From: Sulfuricella sp. | GTDB taxonomy: Bacteria > Pseudomonadota > Gammaproteobacteria > Burkholderiales > Sulfuricellaceae | Length of the DNA: 11,910 bases | Direction of reading: 5' to 3' | NCBI GenBank assembly: GCA_030696235.1 | Contig: JAUYSN010000287.1 | Coordinates: 1 to 11,910, forward strand | In this document: one piece after another, positions 5,589-11,910 of the stretch | How the letters are laid out: every line of letters starts with the position of its first letter | How positions within the stretch are numbered: the stretch's first letter is position 1 | Notes under the pieces: model-generated | Database searches by the model: none | What the model was told of the DNA's origin: nothing | What the model saw: the letters and a program-made list of their open reading frames with translations, nothing else | Program-made: the position numbers and the translations under genes

Positions 5589-6620
5589 ATGATGAATAAG
5601 TTGCTTTGCCTTGATGCCAACATCCGGATACCCCCTGCTTTCCAAGCAATGGCATTGCTTGTTGTTTCCGCGCTTTTCTGCCTGTCTGGCGCTCATGCCG
5701 GTACGGAATCCGACGATACCATCAGTGCCTCTTCCGTGGTTTTCACCCAAGCCAAACGAGATGCCATTGCAGCACCGGATATCCTGCCCGATCAGGGAGA
5801 AGGCGCAAGAGCTGCAGCGCCGTCCGAAGAAGACAAGCGGTTTCGGACGCAGGCGCTAATTTGGGGCGGAGCCGGCGCCGTCGTGGCCTATGGCGCCGCC
5901 AACTGGTGGAAGGATGGATTCTCCGGGCATTTCCGCACCGTTAACGAAGGCTGGTTCGGGCAGGACACCTATACCGGTGGCGCGGACAAGATGGGTCATG
6001 CCTATGCCCCCTATGTGGGAACCCGCCTGCTCGCCCGCGCCTTCGAATGGGCAGGGCACGACCGCGACTCTTCCCTCTACCTGTCAGCTGCAACCGTGTT
6101 TGGCACCTTGCTGGCAGTCGAAACACTCGACGGTTTTTCTAACAGATACAAATTCAGCAAGGAAGATTTGATCATGAATGCCGTCGGCACCGGGTTGGGC
6201 CTATTGTTCGAGAAAAACAAACGCCTCGACGATCTGTTCGATTTCCGCCTGCATTACTGGCCTTCCGGCGATGCGAAACGACTCAACCAGGTAGGACCGA
6301 TCGGCGACCATTCAGGCCAGACCTATCTGTTGGTCGCCAAGGCAACCGGCATACCGCAACTGAGAAACCATGATGTGTTGCGCTATTTCGAACTGGCTGC
6401 GGGCTACGGTTCGCGCGGCTACGAGCCCAACGAAGGAGCGCCCGCGCCAGACCGCAGCCGGCATGTCTACTTCGGCATTTCGCTGAATATTTCGGAGATA
6501 TTGAGGAACACGGTGTTTCGCGATTCTGCAGAGAAAAGCCGCAGCCAGCGCGTCACCGATACCGTCCTGGAGTATGTTCAGGTTCCCGGCACCGCCGTAC
6601 TGGCCGACCACCGGCTTTAG
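5589..6620 (+). CDS. Exported DUF2279 family protein
   Basis: The 343-residue protein has a probable Sec signal peptide: a hydrophobic stretch at 19-33 and an AHA-like signal peptidase I site after residue 37. No lipobox is apparent. A second hydrophobic segment at about 88-103 may be a membrane anchor. The core shows the DUF2279 signature EGWFGQDTYTGGADKMGHAY (120-139) and a later block EDLIMNAVGTGLG (192-204), as in the poorly characterised YfiM group of periplasmic proteins. It begins MM, so 5589 and 5592 are both possible starts; ribosome-binding signals are weak (TTGAAG). It is divergent from amt and its stop lies three bases from that of the leftward small gene at 6624. The family is recognised by pattern; its function is unknown. 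Confidence 0.75.
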   Translation: MMNKLLCLDANIRIPPAFQAMALLVVSALFCLSGAHAGTESDDTISASSVVFTQAKRDAIAAPDILPDQGEGARAAAPSEEDKRFRTQALIWGGAGAVVAYGAANWWKDGFSGHFRTVNEGWFGQDTYTGGADKMGHAYAPYVGTRLLARAFEWAGHDRDSSLYLSAATVFGTLLAVETLDGFSNRYKFSKEDLIMNAVGTGLGLLFEKNKRLDDLFDFRLHYWPSGDAKRLNQVGPIGDHSGQTYLLVAKATGIPQLRNHDVLRYFELAAGYGSRGYEPNEGAPAPDRSRHVYFGISLNISEILRNTVFRDSAEKSRSQRVTDTVLEYVQVPGTAVLADHRL

Positions 6621-6623
6621 CCG

Positions 6624-6941
6624 TTACTGGGAATCGATATCCAGTCCGAAGCGGTGGGTATGATTGATGGCGTTGAGTAGCGGTTTGAACGGGATGCTCG
6701 GGCCGAACCTCTTGACGATCGCCATGAACGGAAGATCCGGGCCATTCGGGTCGAACTGGTAGCGACCGGAAGTCATGTCGTCGAACATCTGGCGCAATTC
6801 CTTGTCCATCGCATCCACCCAGGGCAGGATCATGGTCTTGCGCTCCTCGTCGTCCTCGACGATGGCGCGCAGCTCATCCACTTCGTAAACCGCCTGGTGA
6901 ACCAGGTCGATGTATTCGTCTAAAGTTTTCGGGTTTTTCAT
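6624..6941 (-). CDS. Conserved-looking 105-residue protein at the end of the qmo-hdr operon
   Basis: I do not recognise this family. The frame opens further upstream (6998), but ATG 6941 has AAGGAG five bases ahead and is the likely start, giving 105 residues that begin MKNPKTLDEYIDLVHQAVYE. The protein is acidic and probably mostly helical in its first half (several Glu/Asp-rich heptad-like stretches at 8-55). It has no cysteine, signal peptide or membrane segment, so it is not itself an iron-sulfur carrier. The second half holds PNGPDLPFMAIVKRFGPSIPF, whose Pro and Gly residues suggest a loop. It is the last gene of the leftward cluster, 83 bases after hdrB, and a hairpin lies in between. 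Its place suggests an accessory or assembly factor for the Qmo-Hdr complex, which is inference from position only. Confidence 0.75.
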   Translation of the reverse strand: MKNPKTLDEYIDLVHQAVYEVDELRAIVEDDEERKTMILPWVDAMDKELRQMFDDMTSGRYQFDPNGPDLPFMAIVKRFGPSIPFKPLLNAINHTHRFGLDIDSQ

Positions 6942-6971
6942 GATCACTCCTTTTGGTGCTGTAAAACAATC

Positions 6972-6995
6972 GGGGGCGACCCGCAGGCCGCCCCC
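6972..6995 (-). terminator. GC-rich hairpin between hdrB and the 105-residue gene
   Basis: On the coding strand GGGGGCG pairs with CGCCCCC, and a wobble plus two more pairs extend the stem to about ten base pairs around a tgcg loop. ATTGTTTT follows shortly after. It is a weak intrinsic terminator or an attenuator or mRNA-processing stem that could lower expression of the last gene relative to hdrB. No other terminator is seen in the operon. Confidence 0.4.
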
Positions 6996-7024
6996 CAAGT
7001 TGCTGCCGTAAAAAATTGTTATCT

Positions 7025-7921
7025 TTACTTCTTGGCAATTTCCTCAAGCTTGGTCGCACGAACCAGCTGGCCGTCCAGCGCGGCTTCCTGAGCAGTGCCG
7101 CCGTAGGCGACGGTGATCAACTGAGAATAATACATCACCGGGATGTTGAACTTGGTGCCGAAGCGCTTGTTCACTTCACCCTGGTAAATCTCGACGTTGG
7201 CCTGGCACAGCGGGCAAGGCGTGACGATCATCTCGGCACCATGATCGTAGGCGGACTCGATGATGTCCTTGATCTGTTTCTGGCTTTTTTCCGGTTCGGA
7301 GAAGGCCAGCGCGCCGCCACAGCAGGTCACCTTCTGGTCGTAGGGTACAGCTTCACCACCCATCGCCTCGACCAGGTTGTCGAGATACATGGGATTTTCG
7401 AATGATTCACCGGCAAGACCGAACGGGCGGTTGGTCTGGCAGCCGACGTAACCGGCGAACTTGATGCCCTGCAACGGATTCGTTACCCCCTTTTTCAGTT
7501 CATCGAAACCGAAATCCTCGACCAGCACCTCCGCCATGTGGCGCGCCTGCTGGTTGCCTGCGTAGGCCAGACCCGCCTCATTCAGCGCCGTGTTGGCTTC
7601 GGCCAGGGTCTGCGAGCTGTGAGCAAGGCGCTCCTTGGATTCACGGGTGGAAAGCCAGCACGCCGCACAGGTCGCGACCAGGTCCATGCCCGGGTTATGC
7701 TTTTCGGACAGCGCCATGTTGCGGGCAGACAGCGTGATGCGCGGCAGCTCGCCACCTTCGGCATAGCCGATGGACGCGCCGCAGCAGTTCCAGTCCGGGA
7801 TTTCCTTCAGTTCGATGTCCAGGTATTTGCACATCGAATTGGTCGACTTCAGGTAGTTGTCCGAGGACGCCTTGGTCTGTGACGAGCAACCGGGGTAAAA
7901 CGAGTAAGTCTTTTTAGCCAT
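7025..7921 (-). CDS. hdrB: Heterodisulfide reductase subunit B-like protein (HdrB)
   Basis: The protein has two complete CCG domains, the hallmark of HdrB, each expected to hold a noncubane [4Fe-4S] cluster. Numbered from the upstream ATG at 7924, these are Cys13, Cys47-Cys48 and CxxC 86-89, then Cys162, Cys201-Cys202 and CxxC 237-240. In HdrABC these clusters split a disulfide; in Qmo-type loci the disulfide substrate is not established. It begins MMAKKTYSFYPGC. I choose the second Met (298 residues) because AAGGAG (7928-7933) lies six bases from it and only three from the first. The Shine-Dalgarno overlaps the hdrC stop, so the two are probably translationally coupled. It has no membrane segment. 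With hdrC it stands where qmoC would be in Desulfovibrio-type loci. Confidence 0.9.
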   Translation of the reverse strand: MAKKTYSFYPGCSSQTKASSDNYLKSTNSMCKYLDIELKEIPDWNCCGASIGYAEGGELPRITLSARNMALSEKHNPGMDLVATCAACWLSTRESKERLAHSSQTLAEANTALNEAGLAYAGNQQARHMAEVLVEDFGFDELKKGVTNPLQGIKFAGYVGCQTNRPFGLAGESFENPMYLDNLVEAMGGEAVPYDQKVTCCGGALAFSEPEKSQKQIKDIIESAYDHGAEMIVTPCPLCQANVEIYQGEVNKRFGTKFNIPVMYYSQLITVAYGGTAQEAALDGQLVRATKLEEIAKK

Positions 7922-7931
7922 CATTGACTCC

Positions 7932-8534
7932 TTAGGAGGCGAAATTCTTGCGGCGGTCTTCGATTTCCCGCGCTTTCTTCAGCATGGCATGGAAGCCGGC
8001 CTTGTCCTTGACGCCGTGCCCACCGAACAGTTCCATCGGATTGAGGCGTTTCGCCTTCACCATGCCCAGGCCGACACTCTGCATCGCCATGGCGTTCTTG
8101 ATACCCTGGGCGAAACCGTCCTTGAAATAAATACCGAGAGAGAGCTTGAGCTCGTTGACGCGGCCGGTCTGCGCCAGATTGTTCCAGAACATGGTGGCAA
8201 ACTGCTGCGTCGGCTGCTTCTTCGGCGATAGTCCCAGGCGGTGGGCGTAATTGGCCAGGCCGTGCATGATGTGGGTGATCGGCAGCTTGCGCGGGCAGCG
8301 CACGACGCAGTTGTAGCAGGAAGTGCACATCCACATCGAATCGGAGGTCAAGACCTCCTCGCGCTTGCCGGCGCGGATCATCATGAAAATTTCCTGCGGC
8401 GGATGCGCCCAGTGCGGGCCGAGCGGGCACGAGCCGGCGCAAACGCCGCACTGCATGCACATCTTGACCCATTGGCCTTCCTCGACCATTTCCTCGACTT
8501 CCTTGAGGAAATTATTGTGATATTTTTCGCTCAT
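7932..8534 (-). CDS. hdrC: Heterodisulfide reductase subunit C-like iron-sulfur protein (HdrC)
   Basis: The 200-residue cytoplasmic protein carries two [4Fe-4S] ferredoxin motifs: CMQCGVCAGSCP (Cys26, 29, 32, 36) and CTSCYNCVVRCP (Cys70, 73, 76, 80). It would pass electrons between QmoB and HdrB. The block GSCPLGPHWAHPPQEIFMMI (34-53) follows the first cluster, as in HdrC proteins. It contains no hydrophobic helix of membrane length, unlike QmoC, which fuses an HdrC-like part to a cytochrome b. The start has AGGAG with a seven-base spacing, 10 bases after the qmoB stop. The hdrB Shine-Dalgarno overlaps its stop codon. The operon order qmoA-qmoB-hdrC-hdrB supports one complex. Confidence 0.9.
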   Translation of the reverse strand: MSEKYHNNFLKEVEEMVEEGQWVKMCMQCGVCAGSCPLGPHWAHPPQEIFMMIRAGKREEVLTSDSMWMCTSCYNCVVRCPRKLPITHIMHGLANYAHRLGLSPKKQPTQQFATMFWNNLAQTGRVNELKLSLGIYFKDGFAQGIKNAMAMQSVGLGMVKAKRLNPMELFGGHGVKDKAGFHAMLKKAREIEDRRKNFAS

Positions 8535-8544
8535 TTGCCGTCTC

Positions 8545-10815
8545 CTAGAAGCCCTTTAACGGGCTCATGCCGATTTCCTGGATTTTCGCCGCGTAATCGT
8601 TGATCAGTTGCGGCACGCGCTCGATGTCGGTGATTGCAACCTCGAAGGTGGCAACCCGCTCTTCTTCCAGGCTCATGTTCTTCAGGGTATCGCCGATCTT
8701 GCTCATGCGGTAGCTGGCAAGTTCCGATCCCTTGACGAAGTGGCACTGGTAGTCGTCGCCGTGCTTGCAACCCATCATCATCACGCCGTCGTAGCCGCTG
8801 CTCAGCGCGTCGTTGATCCAGATGGTGTTGACCGAACCCAGACAACGCACCGGGATGACGCGCACGAACGCACTGTAGACGTTGCGGTTCATCGCCGCCA
8901 TGTCGAGCGCGGGGTAGGCGTCGTTTTCGCAGGCCAGAATCAGGATGCGCGGCTTCTCGGAAAACTCGTCGGGAACGTCCACCGCTTTCAGTTGCGAGCC
9001 GACGGTATCAATCGAGTAGTTCTCGAAGGAGATTACGCGCACCGGACAGGCGCCCATACAGGTGCCGCAACGGCGGCAACGCGATTCGTTGAACAGCGGG
9101 AAGCTTTTCTCGTCTTCGTCGATGGCACCGAATGGGCATTCCACCGTGCAGCGCTTGCACTGGGTGCACCCCTCGAGACGCACTTTCGGGAAGCTCAGAT
9201 CGCCCGAACGCGGATGCGCGGCGCGGCCCAGACCGGCATTCTCGACCGCCTGGATCGCCTTCATCGCGGCGCCGGTGGCGTCTTCCATCGCCTGCACCAT
9301 GTCCATCGGGCGGCGCACCGGGCCGGCGGAATAAATGCCGGTACGGCGAGTTTCGTAAGGGAAGCAGATGAAGTGAGAATCGGTGAAGCCATACTTCAGC
9401 TGCGGCACGTCCGGACCTTGACGATAGGTCAGGTTGAGCACGGAAATCGGCTTGACGGCACCCTCCGCCTGGGAAGCGTTGTAGGCTTCCAGCAGGGAGT
9501 TGTCACCGGCCGCAGCGGCAATATCCGCCTTCAGCTTGGTGTCGATGTCGACGCCGGAATTCGGCACCTGACCGGTAGCCAACACAACCAGGTCGGCATT
9601 GTCGATGGCGGTCTGATCGTTCAGGATCAGGTCGTGAAAATTCACCTTGCACTGGTTGCCGGCGGCTTCGACGCTGGAAACCTTGCCCTTGGTGAAGGTC
9701 ACGCCCTTGTTCTGGCCGCTGCGGTAAAAATCTTCACCATTGCCGGGCAAACGCAGATCAGTGTAGATCACCACCGTGTCGATGTCAGGATTGGCATCCT
9801 TGAAGTACATCGCCTGCTTGACCGAAGTCGAGCAGCAGGAACCGGAGCAGTAAGGCAGATGCTTGCCGGTATCGTCGCGCTGGCCGGCGCACTGGACGAA
9901 CACCACGGTTTTTACTTCGCCGCCGTCGGACGGACGCTTGATCGCGCCATCCTTAGCCGCCTTGGCCAGCGTTTCCAGCCCGGCCTGATCGACCACGTTT
10001 GGAGACTTGCCATAGCCCAGTTCAGGCAGGTTGTTGGCGTCGTACAGCGAGAAACCGGTGGCCTGAACAATGGCGCCGACTTTCTCTGCCACAGTAGGGC
10101 CGGACTCGACGCTTATCTCGACTTCGAAACGACCTGGAGCACCGTCAGTCTTGCTGGTGGTGGCGTTGAGGTAGACCTTGATATTGGCGTCAGCCTCGAT
10201 CGCCGCAACCATTTCCGCTACTGGCGTAGCTTGCGGATCGGCATACGGCGACTTGCCCGGCGAACGCTTGTGCAGCTTGGCCGCCCAACCGCCCAGGGCG
10301 CCGGATTTCTCCACCAGCACGACCTTGTAGCCGGCCTTGGATGCCTCCAGCGCAGCGGTCATGCCTGACACGCCACCGCCCACCACCAGCACGGTACGCT
10401 CGGTAACGGCCGCCGGATTGCCCTCAGGCAGGGTCATTTTCTTCACTTCGGCGCAGCCCATGCGGATATAGTCTTCCGCCATCTCCTGCGTGGTTTCGCG
10501 CGCCTCGTCGGTCTCCGGCTGGCTCCAGATCACGCCTTCGCGCAGATTGGCGCGTGACACGGCGACATCGGTGAACCCGAACGCCTCGGTCTTGGCGCGA
10601 CGCGAACAGGCACCGATCATGACATGAGTCACGGCTTCGTTGGCGATGTCGTCGCGGATCATCTTGACGCCTTCGGTGTTGCACAGGAACTCATGTTCCC
10701 TGACCAGCGCGGCCTTGCCTTCCTTTTTCGCTACACCGGCCAGTGCCGCCGTGTCCAGGCGGTCGCCCAAACCACAACCCTGGCAAATGTAGGCTGCTAC
10801 TTTCATATCTGCCAT
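8545..10815 (-). CDS. qmoB: Quinone-interacting membrane-bound oxidoreductase complex subunit B (HdrA/MvhD-like)
   Basis: The 756-residue, multi-cofactor protein has the length and order typical of QmoB. Residues 1-130 hold cysteine motifs ICQGCG (Cys11, 14), Cys45, GAC70 and Cys121. A Rossmann FAD site VLVVGGGVSGMTAALEASKA lies at 142-161. An HdrA-type cysteine patch follows (Cys309, then PYCSGSCC at 321-328). Two ferredoxin clusters are CTQCKRCTVECP (550-561) and CRRCGTCMGACP (580-591). The tail (about 622-756) resembles MvhD, with Cys629, Cys658 and GCKHGDDYQC (682-691). Qmo passes electrons between APS reductase and the quinone pool. An MvhD-like tail is also where hydrogenase or another donor docks in methanogen Hdr. 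GGAGGG eight bases upstream supports ATG 10815. The start overlaps no neighbour; the qmoA stop is four bases away. Confidence 0.9.
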   Translation of the reverse strand: MADMKVAAYICQGCGLGDRLDTAALAGVAKKEGKAALVREHEFLCNTEGVKMIRDDIANEAVTHVMIGACSRRAKTEAFGFTDVAVSRANLREGVIWSQPETDEARETTQEMAEDYIRMGCAEVKKMTLPEGNPAAVTERTVLVVGGGVSGMTAALEASKAGYKVVLVEKSGALGGWAAKLHKRSPGKSPYADPQATPVAEMVAAIEADANIKVYLNATTSKTDGAPGRFEVEISVESGPTVAEKVGAIVQATGFSLYDANNLPELGYGKSPNVVDQAGLETLAKAAKDGAIKRPSDGGEVKTVVFVQCAGQRDDTGKHLPYCSGSCCSTSVKQAMYFKDANPDIDTVVIYTDLRLPGNGEDFYRSGQNKGVTFTKGKVSSVEAAGNQCKVNFHDLILNDQTAIDNADLVVLATGQVPNSGVDIDTKLKADIAAAAGDNSLLEAYNASQAEGAVKPISVLNLTYRQGPDVPQLKYGFTDSHFICFPYETRRTGIYSAGPVRRPMDMVQAMEDATGAAMKAIQAVENAGLGRAAHPRSGDLSFPKVRLEGCTQCKRCTVECPFGAIDEDEKSFPLFNESRCRRCGTCMGACPVRVISFENYSIDTVGSQLKAVDVPDEFSEKPRILILACENDAYPALDMAAMNRNVYSAFVRVIPVRCLGSVNTIWINDALSSGYDGVMMMGCKHGDDYQCHFVKGSELASYRMSKIGDTLKNMSLEEERVATFEVAITDIERVPQLINDYAAKIQEIGMSPLKGF

Positions 10816-10819
10816 TTAA

Positions 10820-11910
10820 TCAACCCTCCACTCTGGCAACACGGTTAACCACCTGGATCGCGCGCAAGGCGCTCGCAGTGGCGCTCTGCACTGCACGGTT
10901 CACATCTAGCGGATTGGATGCGCAACCCGCGCCGAAGAAAGCGTGGTTGGCCGGATCGGCTTCGATAAAGCCGCTCGAATCGGACACGATTTCCGCCGGG
11001 AGGTTGGCGCCCTTGACGGACGGCTCCATGCCGACTGCCAGCACGACCAGGTCGTGAGGGGTCGCGTAGCGATGGTAGCCTTCGGTATTCACGCCGTGCA
11101 GAATCACGTCGCCGGTCTTCTCGTCCTGAACGGCCTTGGCCACCTTGGATTTGATGAAGCTGACCGTCGGGTCCTTCTGCACTTTCTGGTAAAAGTCTTC
11201 GAAGCGATCGATCGCGCGGATATCGATGTAATAGATGGTGGACTTGCCGGCGTCACCGTAGGCTTCACGCACGTAGTTGGTCTGCTTCAGCGAGGCCATG
11301 CAGCAGATGCGCGAGCAGTGACGCAGATGGTTCTCGTCACGGGAACCGGCGCACTGGATGAAGGCGATGTTCTTCGCTTCCTTGCCGTCGGAGGGACGCA
11401 GGATTTTGCCCTTGGTCGGGCCATGGATGTCGGCCAGGCGCTCGAACTCGACGCTGGTGATCACGTTCTTGAAGCGACCGTAGCCGTAGGGTTGAATCTT
11501 CTTCGCGTCGTAAGGCTGCCAGCCGGTTGCCCACACCACCGCGCCGGCCTTGACCTGGATCGTTTCCTCTTTCATGTCGAGGTCGATCGCGCCGTATTTG
11601 CAGGCGGCTTTCGCGCGGTCGGCATCGGGCGTGCCAATGATCGCCGGATCGAGCACGAAGCGCTGCGGATAGGCCATCGCGTTCGGCAGGTACGCCGCCT
11701 TGTGCTGGCCAAGGTTGTAGTTGAACGGATCGTCGACCATCGTTTCCACCGCGCGCCCGCAGTCGCCGCAGGCGGTGCAGCTCTCGTTCACATAGCGCGG
11801 CTTGATCTTGATGGAGGCGGTGTAGTTGCCTGTGCTGCCTTCGATGCCCGTGACCTCAGCCAGCGTCAGCACGCGGATGCGCGGGTTGCCCTTGAGGCGA
11901 CGCAAGTTGA
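10820..11910 (-). CDS. qmoA: QmoA, HdrA-like flavoprotein subunit, C-terminal part (cut by window edge)
   Basis: The last 362 residues of a QmoA-type protein are visible; the N-terminus, which should hold the FAD-binding GxGxxG, lies beyond 11910. A TTG at 11905 in this frame is not a credible start, since the frame is open to the edge and homology-like sequence (NLRRLKGNPRIRV) precedes and spans it. Features in order are RYVNESCTACGDC, an HdrA-like cysteine set CAGSRDENHLRHCSRICC in the middle, VVLAVGMEP, and a closing NHAFFGAGCASNPLDVNRAV block typical of the reductase fold. Spacing and order with qmoB match known qmoAB loci. In sulfur oxidisers and sulfate reducers the genes before it are often aprB-aprA, which should be looked for just right of the window. 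Confidence 0.88.
   Translation of the reverse strand, partial: NLRRLKGNPRIRVLTLAEVTGIEGSTGNYTASIKIKPRYVNESCTACGDCGRAVETMVDDPFNYNLGQHKAAYLPNAMAYPQRFVLDPAIIGTPDADRAKAACKYGAIDLDMKEETIQVKAGAVVWATGWQPYDAKKIQPYGYGRFKNVITSVEFERLADIHGPTKGKILRPSDGKEAKNIAFIQCAGSRDENHLRHCSRICCMASLKQTNYVREAYGDAGKSTIYYIDIRAIDRFEDFYQKVQKDPTVSFIKSKVAKAVQDEKTGDVILHGVNTEGYHRYATPHDLVVLAVGMEPSVKGANLPAEIVSDSSGFIEADPANHAFFGAGCASNPLDVNRAVQSATASALRAIQVVNRVARVEG

Noticed and set aside
6942..6998. Longer start for the 105-residue protein
   Set aside because: The extension crosses the GC-rich hairpin and reads as non-conserved sequence, whereas ATG 6941 has AAGGAG directly upstream.
8608..10368. 586-codon open frame on the plus strand
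   Set aside because: It lies wholly antisense to qmoB, whose motifs are unmistakable. The shadow is low in recognisable domains and results from GC-rich codon bias.

Overview
The window looks like a chromosomal segment of a sulfur-oxidising betaproteobacterium, perhaps from the Sulfuricellaceae/Gallionellaceae side of the Nitrosomonadales. This rests on a qmoAB-hdrCB electron-transfer cluster of the kind that sits next to APS reductase, on housekeeping proteins of beta/gammaproteobacterial type (DnaE, TrhP, Amt), on moderately high GC, and on dispersed palindromes common in that group. The taxonomic call is an inference.

Left part (1-2640). The 5' third of dnaE (DNA polymerase III alpha, PHP domain) runs leftward out of the window. 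Behind it is a 1.6-kb segment holding a nested inverted-repeat element (780-932), a palindromic operator-like site and a Fic-family AMP-transferase gene with a C-terminal winged helix. This segment is bracketed by a second, truncated and about 92 percent identical copy of the dnaE 5' end (2339-2619). The duplication, an 18-bp tandem repeat at its broken end, and mostly silent divergence between the copies suggest that the fic segment arrived by insertion or recombination between dnaE and its former divergent neighbour trhP.

Middle part (2637-6620). trhP (U32 family, tRNA U34 hydroxylation) is followed by an intergenic region with two dispersed hairpin repeats. A leftward Amt ammonium transporter gene comes next, with a clear sigma-54 promoter and an NtrC-like site. 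Then comes a rightward gene for an exported DUF2279 protein.

Right part (6624-11910). A leftward operon reads qmoA (5' end cut by the window edge), qmoB, hdrC, hdrB and a 105-residue protein I do not recognise. QmoA and QmoB are HdrA-like flavin/iron-sulfur proteins, and QmoB carries two ferredoxin clusters and an MvhD-like tail. HdrC and HdrB take the place of the membrane subunit QmoC. In family terms this module moves electrons between APS reductase and a quinone or another carrier. As encoded here it has no membrane segment, so its final electron partner is not in view.
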